The notes beneath the pieces are model-generated. The model was not told where the DNA came from and searched no databases. It saw only the letters and a list, made by a program, of their open reading frames with translations. 64,000 nucleotides of DNA. Origin: Halichondria panicea (Eukaryota > Porifera > Demospongiae > Suberitida > Halichondriidae). The stretch covers positions 6,651,066-6,715,065 of the forward strand of contig NC_087386.1 in the NCBI RefSeq assembly GCF_963675165.1. The letters run 5' to 3'. A program made the translations under genes and the position numbers. Shown piece after piece: positions 1 through 12,916 of the stretch. Position 1 is the first letter of the stretch; the number at the start of each line of letters is the position of its first letter.

Positions 1-108
1 TCAGTATAAGCGTGCATGTTGTGTAGTGTTGATAGTCGAACTGCCAGACATGTGTAGTACCCCCCACACACCACACACACCCACACGCACGCACACCCAC
101 ACACACAG

Positions 109-1097
109 GCATCCCCGTCTACCAACAGCAACTGGTATACGGTAGCAACGAGCTACAAGACGAATTCTGTTTAGCAGAGTACGCTATACCGTCCGGTGCT
201 CAACTGAAACTCCTCATAGCCATGCGTGGTGGGCCCATCCATGCTCAGAGAGGTAGGCCCCTTTAATTGGAATATAATTGTGTTTAATTGGCAGTGAGTA
301 GATATTAACTAAGGAGCCAGTGTTGTGTTGAAAGGGTGGATTTCTAAATTGCCTGTATTTGGTTGGGCTCCAAGCCATATAGTCTGATGGGCTACAGCCT
401 TCAAAAGCTTTCGTGGTTTTTGATCTCTTAATATTGACCTAGTATATATGTGTGTATGCATGCGTCTCATGTTTCCAGAGGAGGTGATATCACAGTGTTT
501 GTCAGTACTGTGACCTTTGTACTATATGGCAGCAGCTACGGATGTCACACTGTCCCATGTCAATTGCTGAGTAATTGTATTAGTCCATATACTACAGAGG
601 AGTGGATTCCTCAAAGGGAGTGATACTGAGCGTGCCATGCTGTTTGTGCGTGCATGTCCTAGGAATATGATACCACAATACCAGCCGTATCACGTCACAA
701 CTGACACTAATTACTTAACCTGAATTGTGGTAAACAGTTAGTGTCAGAGGATAAAGCCATGCTTGCATGTAGGATAGTCAGGGTCAATTAAAATAATTAT
801 ACTTTTGTATTTTCCATAATCTACTCTTTCTTTATTACCTATAAATTGTACGAAGGGTTAGACGATTGGAATGCAATTAAAGGTCCTCATCATGTACCCC
901 CCCCCCTGTGCAGTGCACCTTGACCTTGAAGACCCCACCCTGATGGAAATAGCGGAGTTCCTTGATTCCCAGGCCGGGGACAAGTACACTGTCATGTTGG
1001 TACGCAATGGTGAGGATCTGGACACAGCCAATCTGGTCCGGGTCCAGATGCACGAGGATAGTTGTGAATCACTCAGGTGAGTGTGTGGGTGTGTGTG

Positions 1098-1130
<33 letters not shown>

Positions 1131-3541
1131 TGTGTGGGTGTGTATGCAGAGACCACCTCTCTATTTTCAACATGGGAAAGAGGGTTTCTGAAAACTTGAC
1201 TTGAAATGCAAACCTTATTTGAGAAAACTTAAGTTAACCACTATAGCTACATGTACAGTGTACAGTATGTAGCATTCTGCTTTTACATAGCTTCAAGCCT
1301 CCTATACGAATGTGCTGTACTCTTCACTATTCTATGTACGTGGGTATAAATGCATTATTGCTGTATCAGCACTGTACCACACACACTGGCTTGTTATGAC
1401 CTCTCTCCCACCCACCATTAGCTGTAGCCCTGTGCACATGTCTGAGTCACACAGGAGAATCAGTGGACCAAGTAATGAGGTACACACACTCAACCGTGCA
1501 ACAACCACTATGTCTATAAATTAATTATAGCTAGCTTTGTGCTAATGGTCACCATGATGCAGCTTTAAGTGCTGAGCTTGTAATAAACAGTAATGCTAAC
1601 AGCCTAAGCAAGCTTTATATGATCATGCAAGTGTGTCATTCTCTCCTCTTTGTTGCCTCTAGGAGGAGCATGCAGTGATGCGAGATAAGGTGAAAGACCT
1701 GATGGCTAAACTGAAGAAGGTTCGTTCCTATCGCCACAGCCCGTCCACTGCAACACTTCAACGCAAGACAACCTCCAAAGTTCTCATTCTCGAGAGTAGA
1801 GCTTCTTCCAGTCGGATCCTCCATAACTCATCAAGAGGGTCGCCCCTGAGGAAGGCAGGATATAATGAACCACTGTCGACAGCACCAAGACGACTCTTGT
1901 TCCCTGCTGAGGAGAGGACCTGCTATCATCATTGTATCCAGTCAACAAGGTCAAAGTCCAGTGGGAAACGAGCGATAAGGGGTGTGTCCACTAAAAGAGC
2001 ACACAGTCCGGAGGAGACTCCGACACTCGGCAAGAAACACCTCTCTAGAGTAAGCTGTGTGTACATGTGTGTGTGTGTGTGTGTGTACAGACAGAAGCAT
2101 TCTTATTGTAGATAATTATGTCAATAAAAGTATTATTAAGTAATTAATATGTAATAAAGTAATTATACAGTACACAACAATCATTAGAGCGGCAGCTTCA
2201 AAACCCGATACACGTATTATATTCTGTTATGTAAGTGAAACCTCCCTCCCCTCTTACATGTAGATAGCACTGAATCTATCAGTAACCAAGTGTCCTCTCT
2301 CTTTCTGTTTTCACAGGTCAGTGTTGATGACACAGACTCAGTGTTCCACCCTCCACTAGGGACGAGGATACAGCCACGCCCACCACAACTCGGACAATCG
2401 TTAGATGGAAGGAAGGCAACAAAGAGAGTACGAAGGACCAGTCATGTGGAGAACATACCGACAGGCAAAAATACGGGTAAGTTTAATTAATTGAGAGCTT
2501 GCAATTTTTTAGTCTCCCTTCCACACTATATGCAGACACTCTGGTGGATCTCAGTGATCATTTGTCACGGCTAGGATTGGAGCCACACCCCTCTTCCAGG
2601 CCACACCCCTCTGACAAGCCACGCCCTTCTGACAAAGCCGGCCCACCCCCTGATAGTCAACACTCTAAATCATCATTCCTACCTCAAATATCATCAGGGG
2701 CTGGCCCCGTCTCCTTGACAACAAGCCACGCCCACTCCAGAACTACAACCACCTCACGAAAACTCGGTCAAGGTAAGTGTATAATAATCAGCTATCCAGT
2801 CAATATCAGTTGAAATTCACATCTTTGGCTTGAATACATTACATTGTTTAATTAGCGTATTTTCCCTCTGTACAGGTCCACTACCCCCCCTAGCCAGTGG
2901 ATCCCTACCCCCAGTGGGGGGAGGCAAAGTCGTTACTAAACACGTAAGTAGTATGTGCCAGTTAACATGTGGGATACTTTATAAGTACTGTGATTGTACT
3001 GTGATTGTACTGTGAAATCTGCTACAAATTGTGAACTGTCTGCAAGAAGTTGAAGGATATCCCTGGTGTAATAGAGTTGCTGTGTGTGTGATATCCCTGG
3101 TGTAATAGAGTTGCTGTGTGTGTGTTGTGTGTTAATGTGTCCATTATACTCATAGGTGGGCAAGAGGAATCGATGCATGCAGTGCAGTAAGAGAGTGGGG
3201 CTAGCCTCAACGTACACTTGTCGGTAAGACACAGCTGGCACGTGTGAACCATTTGCACAACCTAGCTCTCCTGTTTTATACAATTATGCCATTAATATTC
3301 CTGAACCGGGATACAGATAGGCTTGTCTGCATGGCCATTAGCGGCAATGCATTCTATTGGCAACTACCTGCATCTCTTAAACAATTGCTAACCCCTCCCC
3401 TCCAGGTGTGGTGGTATGTACTGTGCTACTCATCGCTACGCTGAGGCTCACTCGTGTTCCTTTGATTACAAGAAGGACGGGCGGAGGGTCCTCACTAGAA
3501 ACAACCCAGTCGTTACTGCTCCCAAACTGCCCAAGATATGA
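109..3541 (+). CDS. ZFAND4: ZFAND4-like ubiquitin-like / AN1 zinc-finger protein (5' end outside window)
   Basis: Nine exons fit in consistent phase: 109-252, 914-1076, 1422-1479, 1663-2049, 2317-2476, 2536-2772, 2876-2943, 3156-3223 and 3406-3541, giving about 472 residues. The first visible exon encodes the second half of a ubiquitin-like domain (GSNELQDEFCLAEYAIPSGA, then LLIAMRGGPI), which closely follows vertebrate ZFAND4/ANUBL1. The middle is low-complexity and rich in Ser, Pro and basic residues. The last two exons encode an AN1 zinc finger (CMQCSKRVGL, then CGGMYCATHRY, with downstream His and Cys ligands). Known family: ubiquitin-like plus AN1 proteins of poorly defined role, probably ubiquitin-linked. 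The start codon and N-terminal ubiquitin-like strands lie upstream of base 1. The exon at 1422-1479 is short and was placed because it is the only one that restores phase between its neighbours. Identity is confident because both end domains match one family. Confidence 0.88.
1080..1145. repeat. (TG)n microsatellite at the 5' end of a ZFAND4 intron
   Basis: Nearly pure TG/GGTG repeat begins within a few bases of the splice donor at 1077. It is one of many intron-edge dinucleotide runs in this window. Confidence 0.9.
3043..3123 (+). repeat. Copy of a nucleobindin exon fragment inside a ZFAND4 intron, plus a 34-bp tandem duplication
   Basis: Bases 3043-3067 are identical over 25 nt to 3943-3967, which is coding sequence in exon 1 of the neighbouring nucleobindin gene. 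Overlapping its end, a 34-bp unit starting at 3056 is repeated at 3090. The segment lies in the intron 2944-3155 and is not coding there. It looks like a local templated duplication from the downstream gene. Confidence 0.85.
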
Positions 3542-3823
3542 ACTGAACAGACTAGCCAAAAATTTTTTTCAGCCGTTTTTCAGTGTTTGTTTTTGTAACC
3601 ATTAATTTTATGGTAAAGATCATCACGATAAATTATTACAACTTATACAAGTATAAATCAAAAACATACATGACGACCTTTACCCATCCACGTCAGCATG
3701 TACAGTGAAGCAAAGTAAACAACATACCTCAAGCGATCAACTCTGACATAAAGAATTCCCGTGTGGTACACAACCGCCATGACCGTGTCAGTTTCAAGCA
3801 CGCTCCTGTTGAACAGATCAGCA

Positions 3824-4655
3824 ATGGCTCTGTCTCGACTATGGCTACTAATGGTGTGTGTGGCCATAGTGTCTACTCTAGGGGCACCATTCGATATCGG
3901 CAAAGACCATCGCAAAGCAATGGAGGACATTAAGGAACAACTCAAGAAGTTGAAGGATATCCCTGGTTTGGACAAGGACGAGTATCTCCGTTACTGGAAG
4001 GAGGCAGTAAAAGACGACCCAAGTACGTGTGTGGGGGGCCGGCTATATATATATATAGTCTAATTACATTGTATATGGTTTTAGCTGTGGGGGGCCGGGG
4101 CTGTAGTACCGTAACAATTGAAGGCCACAAAAGATTAATTTGCTATGGATAGCTACACTTGTGTTTTGTCTAGTGTGTGTTCATGTGATCATTGGTAATG
4201 TTGTTCCCAGGGTTTGAGCGTTTGCGTGGACTCGGTGACCTCCCACACGATCGTAACTTGGAGAGGATGGTGGAGGACAATCCTCTTATTAGCGAGCGAA
4301 TGGCCCATGACTCGGACAATGTACGCAGCCGATTGGAGGAAGCAAAACGAGGCAGTATTGAGCAAGTCAGGCAATTGCAGCGGCTCCAGATGCTACGTGA
4401 TGACAAAGCTCTCAAGGATGGGGACTGGGCTAATAGACTGGAGGCCATTAGAGAGAAAATGCCACCAAACTTCTCACGAGAGGACATAGCCAAGAGGATT
4501 CAAGAGGTGAGTGGGTGGGGACACTATTCTGTGGTATTGGCTGTTAATCAGAAGCACGTGTATCTATATACAGATCCCATTTGGATAGCATGCGATACCT
4601 GAGAATTGTGTGGTTTCAAGTAGCTTCCATTTTTCCAGATGAAATCACTCACACG

Positions 4656-4702
<47 letters not shown>

Positions 4703-6597
4703 AGCAAAACCAACTGCTTGAGAAGATAGATGCAGAGCGTCATTCAGAGTTCAAACGTGTCGAGATGCAGGCTGAACACCGCCGACGAGAGATGCTTAAG
4801 ACAATGGACGAGAAGAGACGTCTACAAGCAGAGGAGGAGTTTCAGAATCAGCAAAAGAAACTACGTTCTCACGAAAAGTTACATCATCCAGCGAGTGAGC
4901 AACAGCTGGAGGATGTGTGGGAGAAGGAGGACGGGTTGGACAAGGACAACTTTGATCCTCGTACATTCTTTCATCTTCATGATAAGAATTCTGATAGGCA
5001 ACTCGACGCGATGGAGTGGGAGAGCATGTTCTATAATGAGGTACGTGTGTGTGTGTGTGTGTGTGGGTGTGGGGTGTGGGGTGTGTGTGGGCGTGTGTAC
5101 AATACTTGTATTTGTGTGTGTGGTCTTGCTGGTTAGAGTACAAGGTTTGAATAATAATAATAGACTATTATAATAATTATACTGTACTGTTGTGTAACCA
5201 CCCTTCCCCCTCCCTCCCCTCCCCTCCCCTCCCTCCCTCTCCCCTCCCCCCTCCCTCCCCCCTCCCTCTCCCCTCCCTTGCAGATGCGTAAGGTGTATGG
5301 TGATAAGATGGGTGGTATGGAGGCTCAAGAGGACATGGCCAGGATGAGGGAGCACGTGATTAAAGAGGTGGGTGGAGGACCATGTGACAGTAGGCTTCCT
5401 GTTACGCCTACACGGAGTAAATGCAACTCCTAATATGGCCTCTGATGATTATATACAACCTCTGTAGTTACGCCCACCTCCCACCCACTCACATGCCCAC
5501 ACACACACACACACACAGATGGACAAGAACGGGGATGGGCTGATCTCGCTTGACGAGTTCCTTACGTACACCAAGACTGCAGGGTTCAGCGATGATGAAC
5601 CCTGGCAGTCCGTGGTGGAGGAGGAGAACTTCAACCAGGAGGAAATGGACAAGTTTGAGGTGAGACATTCATAGCTCACTTGCCCTGTGGTTTAGCATTG
5701 AGAATGTCATGTGATAGAGCGCATCTCGTTAGTGTACTTGAGTGTGAAGTTATGGCCTCCCAAAGTAGTAGCTGGCCAATTTATTTTGATCTGAGCATAT
5801 CATGTGATAGGCCTTGTCTAGAGCTACAGAATGCATCTCTTTTTTAGTGGAAGTTGTGGCCTCCTGAAAGTAGTTTGCCAAATACTTCCTCTGTAGCTAA
5901 ATGATTTGTCCTTGTAGGAAGACTATGATGATTACTATGACTACGAGTACGATGAGCACGGCAATCTGATTGGCTACAAGACAAAGCCGAAGGGAGGACA
6001 ACACGAGGAGGAAGCTCCTGATAAAATGCCATCTCGAGTAGACGAGCAGGGACAGCCCCCTCACCGTGGTGACGAACAGGGACAGCCCCCTCACCCTGGC
6101 AACGAGCAGGGACAGCCCCCTCACCGTGGTGGCGAACAGGGACAGCCTCCAGCAGTAGATGAACAGGGACAGCCCCCTCGTCTGCCTGGTAATAATGTAC
6201 CTCAGATTGATGACCCTCAGGCAGTGCACTTCAATCGTGAGTGGCAATCTTGTTCTGTTTTGGTATAGCTATCTTTAAAAGCTCATAATTTGTGTTCAGA
6301 TTGTCTAATTTCAAAACTAATTTATAGCTCTCAGAATTACCTTTCCAATGGTGTGCTTAGATCAGTGATTTCTTTCGGGCCCAAATTTTCCACAAAAAGC
6401 GTGTCCTGTTTGCCTGCAGAGCTAACACATTGGAGTAGTTGTGTTGTATCAGCTAGTTCAGTGGTTTAATAATACGTACTGTGTGTGTACTCTGACCCCA
6501 CCCACCTCCCTGTGTGTGTGTACTCTGACCCCACACAGCCCCTGCAGCTGTTGAGAACAACGGAGGAGTGGCCCCTCAGAATAACCAGAACCTATAA
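3824..6597 (+). CDS. NUCB: Nucleobindin (calnuc/nesfatin family), secretory-pathway EF-hand protein
   Basis: Seven exons in phase: 3824-4022, 4211-4506, 4705-5040, 5284-5367, 5519-5659, 5918-6236 and 6539-6597; 477 residues, about the family length. The start at 3824 opens a clean signal peptide (MALSRLWLLM...) cleaved near STLGAPF; an in-frame ATG at 3779 would spoil it. Next come the N-terminal nucleobindin helices, a long charged coiled coil with the DNA-binding-like basic region, and two EF-hands: HDKNSDRQLDAMEWESMF and MDKNGDGLISLDEF (canonical D-x-N-x-D loop). An acidic DYDDYYDYEYDEHG stretch follows, then five copies of a DEQGQPP-type repeat in place of the Gln-rich tail. Family role: Ca2+ binding in ER/Golgi and secretion, and G-alpha binding. 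The first EF loop lacks a normal final Glu spacing, so affinity there may be weak. Confidence 0.93.
4657..4704. repeat. (AC)n run forming the 3' splice region of a nucleobindin intron
   Basis: A CA repeat runs directly into the CAG acceptor used at 4703-4704. Confidence 0.9.
5197..5283. repeat. C-rich polypyrimidine tract before a nucleobindin exon
   Basis: About 80 bases of CCCTCCC-type repeat form the polypyrimidine tract of the acceptor at 5282-5283. The opposite strand has repeated G-runs and could form a quadruplex. Confidence 0.8.
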
Positions 6598-6911
6598 CTC
6601 TGGCACTAACTGTCGTCTCTTTAACTGTAGCTCAGTGAACATTAATATCATTAATATCATATATATACGCGTTTATTCATTTTTGCTGCATTTTGTAAAC
6701 CTAATTTGTACACTGTTTATACGTGTCTTACATGCTGTACAGTACAGTGCAGTGCAGTACAGTACAGTACAGTACATCGCAGTCTCTTGTTAAGAATTAT
6801 TATTCAATCATGCAAATTAATTGCTCAGAATGATGATCATCTCTAATAAATAATAACCATTATAATTCCACACAAAAATCACAACCCAAAACACGCATGA
6901 TATAGAACTAG

Positions 6912-7616
6912 CTATACAGTTGTTTCGTACACCTCAGCTATGACCTCTGTCCTTTGATCTATGACCTCTGGGTCGTACGGTTCCTCGTTCAGTTCAAGCA
7001 TGGGCAGAGTGGAGTCCGTGTGTCCGAGAGTCTTGTGAACCACCACGGATGGTGTGTCAGCAATATTGTGGAGGGAGTACTTGCGGTGACGTAGCTTATT
7101 AGGGAAAGGGGAGGTCTGTAAAGGGGGCGGAGTTAGTATATGTTAGCCACACCCACACACCATGCACTCACACACAGCAGTCACACGCACACGCACACAC
7201 ACACACATACGCCCACACACTCACACACACTCTCACATTGGACAAAGTTAGTGGATGTTTCCTCGCTGATGGTGACCCTTCAATTATAGCCTCGTCAGCA
7301 ACGTCTATCTGACTCAGGTCCACCGGATGTATGGAGATATCTCTAACAGCTCTAAATGCTCCAGCGTTGTTCAAGTGTTCGTTCTCAACACGAAAGAAAT
7401 TCCACACAAAACGTCGAAACACTTCAAGAACAGCAAATACAGTACCCAAGATGTTGCTGTCTATGAGGAAGCCGCCTCGGTCACCAAGGAAGATATTGAG
7501 TGTCCATAGCGACCGGAACACAAGGTCCTCGATCACACCAAGCACGTAGTAAATCTGTGTGTGCGTGGTGTGATGTGTGTGTGTGGGTGGTGTGGTGTGT
7601 GTGTATGGGTGGTGTG

Positions 7617-7659
<43 letters not shown>

Positions 7660-7900
7660 GGTGGCTGTGATAAAAGATACAGTATACATCCTTTGCTAAT
7701 CTATAATCATGCTGCAATGATTCCTAATGAGTACCTTGTGTGAATAGATGAGCTCGGAGCGTAGCTTGTACTTGCCCTCAAACAACCCCCAGTCCATCTT
7801 AATGTCCCAGGAGAAGGTGTACGTGGAGTTAATGATGTGAGCAACTATCCAGAGGGCCAGCGATACGTAGTAGCCGACACTCTGTATGTCAATACCACCC

Positions 7901-7940
<40 letters not shown>

Positions 7941-10900
7941 CGTGTGGGTGGGGAGGCGCTGAGTCAATATGTCACTACCACCAGTGGACGCTGAGAACTA
8001 TAATATTTTACTAGTGCAACTCTTAAAATGGTGGGTTGATATAACTATAGTGGAGTCATAAATAACGTGGGGAGGGTTCCTACGACATAACAAAGTCATT
8101 AATAGTTCAAAGCTAAAGGTCATAGGTCATAGCCACACACACCTCTCAGTCCGGATGCCAGCGATCCAAAGAACACAACGAAGAAAGTGGTAGAATATTT
8201 GCCAGCGTTGACGAGATGAGGGAAGGCTTGCCTAGTGTCGTAGTATCTCCTCAGGCATTGGGCAAACCGGAACCATGCCGGGAGAACAGCCACGAAGGGT
8301 CTCAGACCATAGCTAACACTGCCACAGTCAACATTGTCACCTAATCAGGGGGGCAATGGTTAGGGGGGCAGCGGTTAGGGGGGCAGTGGTTAGGGGGGCA
8401 GTGGTTAAGGGGGGAATGAAAAAATTTTCAATATATAAACTTTGTGTGTTATAATGCTAGCAATCTTGCAAATGAATCGTCAACAAACTTAATTTTTTTA
8501 ACAGTAGCACTTTATTTGTACAGGGATACAGCACACAGACACTGTATAGACTACACGGAGGGTACAACAAGCACACGCCCACACATGTACCCGAGACACG
8601 TACCCGGGATGGTGAGGTCAAAGAGAAGGTAGCAGAGCAGCTGTTCAAGATCCAGGAGTATGACTGCTAAACTGTTCATCTGGTCAGCAATCCAAAAGTC
8701 AGGGAACTCTACAGAGAAGAATGGAGCCAGCGCTATACGTCCCTAGGGAGGGGTGGGAGGGGGTGGGGAGTGTAGGGGGTGGGGAGTGTAGACGTTACAG
8801 GTCTGATACGAGGGACATACTATAAATAATTATTGTGAGACTGTATTTTAGTTGTACAATCATAGAGACATGTATTTAGCGCTAAACATCATTCGAGAAT
8901 CGGCTCTGTAACTATAGAGAGTTCTGATGGTCTAAATTCAATGATTTTCTGATTTTCTGAAAGCTTAGAAGGAGCTTATTCAGATGGTATGCTATAGCTT
9001 TACTATACTTACGAGTTTTCGTAGCAACCACATTCGTGACTTAAAGTACACAATTGGGAGAGGGTTGAGGATGATAATCAGCACAAGACCCAGCATGATC
9101 ACAGGCCCCGCCCACTCCGGCATGCTCAGCCAATAGGAGAACACCGTGAAGTACACGCCCACCAGAAATATCACGCCCATCGCAGACGCACACTGAGAAA
9201 AGAATAGGAACGATCGTTAAAGCAAATAACGAGTGTAGGATATTGTCGAGGAAGTAAATATAATCATGGTGTACAACTATATAATTGAGGACTCTTTCAG
9301 TCACCATAACTTGAATTCCGTGGATCCAATTTCAATGATTTTCTGATTTTCTGAAAGAGACCTTTCAAATGGTGTCATCAAAGTTCATATTTGAGAGATA
9401 AAAGTATTTGCCAATTTGGCGATACCATGAATAATAGCCCATGGTCCAAGGCCGAAAAAGAACAAATTAGGGCCCCGACGAAATTTTGGATCATTTGAAA
9501 GGTTTCTTTCTAAGCTTTCAGAATACATGTGTATAATAAAATTTTTGACATTGGATAAACGGTACTAAAGTTATGGCTGTTGAAAGACGTTCAACTACAA
9601 CCCCCCCCCCCCCCAATCAATAATTTGGGACTCTTTCAGCTGCCATAATTTGAATCCGTGGATCCAATTTCAAATGAAAACACAAGGTGATGTAGGTACA
9701 GCCCGAATACACCAATACTGAACAAAGATATTTATAAAGACGACACATGTATCCTCAGAATACACTGGCTCACCTCAAATAGTTGAACAAAGTTGAGATA
9801 GTCTCGAGGATTGAACTCAAAAATGAGCACGCTATTCACGCCTGATCGACCCCACTCAAAAGTATTGATGGCAAAACCATACAACCAAATGGTTAGCAGC
9901 AATCCCACCCGAAGGCCGCGGACACTGGGGGTCACATGATCCCAGGAATCAGACGGACGAAAGATTATTCCAAGTATTATCACGAACAAGCTTACAAAAA
10001 TGAGCCCCATTAACCAACCAGCTCTGAGGGTGGCCCAATGAGAGCGAACATCTTTCATTTCCAATGGTGGAACACGTAGTTTATTCATTGCCTTACTTCG
10101 ATCACCCTCTTCCAATTTCTCAATCATCAACTTCTCAGTCGTGTCAATAAGTCGAGCGAGCTCAGGCGTCTTCCAGAAATAGTTAGCGCAAACCTGCTCC
10201 TTGAAGAAATTCTTCCCTCGCGTGCTTTGGCCAACTTTGTCGTGTTTTTTGAGTATTTTTCTGAAGCCAGTGTGATTCAACTGTTGGTAGTTTTGCAGTA
10301 GAGAGACGTTGAGATAAAACTCACTTAGTAATAGTTTCAGATTCTCCTTTTGTCGACGTGTGGTTCGATTGTCCTTAGTGCCAGGATTGTTTCGAAGAAC
10401 TTCATATTTTCTGACCTCGATGGACAGTTCTCTAAGGGTTAGGGAAAGTTTAGCTTCCCTGGCTTTATAGAATGATTCCACCATTGATAGCTCCTCCGCC
10501 ACTTCCGTGAAGAACTGGTCTTGGAGGGCTAAGTCAACCGTTGGTATATCAGTCTCATCATCACTATCTGCAGCGGAGGTATGGGACATTCCTTATATGG
10601 AAGCAGACTAATTATGTGGAAGCTACTGATTCGCTGCTAATTATATTCATAATTATAAGGTGATTTCATCGTTGCTTGGAAGTGAGATAATAAACTACGG
10701 TAGCTTCAAGGCGTGAATTTACAATGCTAACGATTGTCCCAGATAGTACAAAAGAGCGTACACAACGACTACTTCTAATAATTCCACAACTGTAGGGCAC
10801 ACAAACCATTCGTTGTTCGTTATACATTAGCTTATGGCCCACATAGAGCACACGATCCGTGCCAGAACGCAATAGTTAGATGGCAAAGGGTCAATTTTTC

Positions 10901-11093
10901 TGCTGATTTGGCTCATTTTTCATACGCAAAATAGAAGTTTAATACCTTCAGTCTCTTGCTTGTTATCAGAGCTGACTGGCTGCTCAGTTTTGTCCACCAT
11001 CTCATATATCTTGACCTTGAGCTCGTCATAATGAATGTAATGGTTCCGCCACTCTGGCGTCAGGTGAGATATAAGACGCCGAGCAAACCTCAT
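6912..11093 (-). CDS. XPR1: XPR1-type SPX-EXS phosphate exporter
   Basis: Eight exons read on the minus strand: 11093-10946, 10567-9774, 9192-9013, 8742-8604, 8340-8143, 7901-7735, 7554-7237 and 7115-6912; 715 residues (vertebrate XPR1 is about 696). The start was chosen at [20 protein letters not shown], matching the conserved SPX N-terminus; upstream in-frame codons lack ATG. The SPX domain with its Lys-rich surface ([14 protein letters not shown]) is followed by multiple membrane helices and the EXS domain ([34 protein letters not shown]-like segment; [18 protein letters not shown]). Known role: the metazoan inorganic phosphate exporter of the plasma membrane, gated by inositol pyrophosphates through SPX. 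It is divergent from DAXX with about 211 bp between starts. The C-terminal tail is short and specific to this gene. Confidence 0.95.
7561..7660. repeat. TG/GGTG microsatellite in an XPR1 intron
   Basis: It reads as (CA)n on the gene's sense strand and ends in the acceptor of the exon starting at 7554. Confidence 0.85.
7902..7940. repeat. (TG)n microsatellite abutting an XPR1 splice acceptor
   Basis: On the sense strand it is a (CA)n run whose final CAG is the acceptor for the exon starting at 7901. Confidence 0.88.
8346..8416. repeat. G-run minisatellite (about 18-bp unit) in an XPR1 intron
   Basis: Four to five copies of a unit containing six consecutive G (GGGGGGCAGTGGTTA) lie just upstream, in gene sense, of the exon starting at 8340. 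The + strand could form a G-quadruplex. Confidence 0.85.
9310..9670. repeat. Dispersed foldback repeat copy in an XPR1 intron
   Basis: An imperfect inverted repeat. Left and right halves carry GGATCCAATTTC, CTTTCAAATG, AGCCCATGGTCCAAGGCCGAAAAA and GCTTTCAGAA-type motifs that recur in inverted order. The same family forms the cluster at 58.0-59.2 kb. A C14 tract interrupts it near 9600. Confidence 0.75.
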
Positions 11094-11304
11094 CTCTTGG
11101 CCGGCTACCTGTTTTAGTTCCAGTGTGGACACGCCCACCTCTCCACAGCTAGTCAGCTAGAGGGGGATGGGCTGAGTGGAAACCAAACCCAAGCCAAGGT
11201 CAAAGGTCTTGGACTACTCTTTGGTTAATTAGAGGGGCGTGGTCAACAGTCTTACAATTTATAATTTTGTAGCCTCAAGTACCACCTCTAGTATAGTATA
11301 TATA
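11094..11304. promoter_or_regulatory. Divergent XPR1 / DAXX promoter region
   Basis: Only 211 bp separate the two start codons. TATATATA lies at about 11296-11303, immediately before the DAXX ATG. I see no other clear element. Confidence 0.5.
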
Positions 11305-12869
11305 ATGTCTGAAGCTGCTAGTAACAATGGCGGAGCTGATGTGCCCACCTCTGAGCCCCAGGAGACCAAGCAGGAGTCAATGGAGGCATCTGCATCAACT
11401 CACCATGGCAACTCGGTCGTCGATCCCAAACCTAAAAGCAGGAGAAAAAAGAAGAGAATTAAGATTAAACGTCTGGAGAAAGAACTGAAGAAGTTGGACA
11501 AGCATATCAAAAAGTGCGTCCATAGTCAGTACGATACTAGTGCATGTAGCTACACTTCCGGTAATACGTACTGACTTTTATAAGGCCCTACTGTCTATCC
11601 TAACCCCACCCCCGTATAAATAGAAAATTATGGCACGTTCCAAATTTGAGATTTGAGCATACCATCTGAACGGGCTGCTTCTAAGTTATCATAAAATCAT
11701 AAAATCGTTGAATTTGGACCATCAGAACTCTAGTTACCACTATAATAATGTCCTAAACCCTTCCCTTCACTGTATAGATGCAATGAGACTGAGCTGTCTC
11801 TGGATGAGATGGACAGTGGGAGCAGTGCCTACATGAAGGAAGACCTCTACAAGAGGAAGTTTGTGGCCACTTGGCAAGAGCTGTGTGTACTAGTACAGGT
11901 ACCAGACAGCATTGAAGTTGAAGGACTGAGCAGTTCATCTGCCTACTCTAATACCCCCTACCCTGAGATCGATCGCCGCGTACAACGGCTAGTCAAACTG
12001 GACGAATTTCCCGACCATTTTGACATTGTGGAGCTCATAGAGAGATGTGATGCTAAGTACAATCTGGGAATATCAGCCGAGGAAAAGTCATCACTCTCAC
12101 GGCAAATCTTTAAAGAAGTTGGCAAAATGCTGAAAGAGAGAAGACAGCGTGATTTCATCTCCCACTTTGGCAGTCACCTGACAGATGGAGTCAAACTAGA
12201 CCAGGACCCGGCTTTGTTAGACGAAACTTTATTAGGGCAGCTGAAGGAAAGTCTACGTGAGGCAAAGGTAAAAATGGAGCAAGTGTGCGAAGATTTTGTC
12301 ACGAAACAAGACCATGAACAAGAGATAGGGAAATCCCCTGATAATGAAGGAAAGTCCACTGAAGACACAGAAAACGAGGAAAGCGACGAAGAACAAGAAA
12401 ATGCACTAGAATCTTTAGATAATGAACTTGAACTAACTGAGGGAGAGATTGACAAAAGTGGTTCTGACCATTTATCTTCAATGGCTGAGGAAATTAGTTC
12501 CCCTGCTGTCGACAGTCACCATAGTAACGACGACAGTGATTTGGAGCACCCAGCTAAGAGAATAAAGTTGGACACTTGTGAAGCAGATTCTCCATCCCTC
12601 CATCAAGAGAAAAGCGAAGACAAAGTTGAGAGTTTAGTAGACTTCTCTACAGTTGATCAGAGTTCACTTGCCTCCTCCACACCACCTACCACTCCCGCCT
12701 CCTCCATACCACCTACCATATCTGCCCCCTCTACACCACCTACAATCTCCGCCCCCTCCACACCACCTACCATCTCCGCCCCCTCTACACCACCTACCAC
12801 TACCGCCCCCTCCACACCACCTACCACTACCGCCTCTTCCACTGAACCTGTTGTGATATGTATAGACAG

Positions 12870-12916
<47 letters not shown>

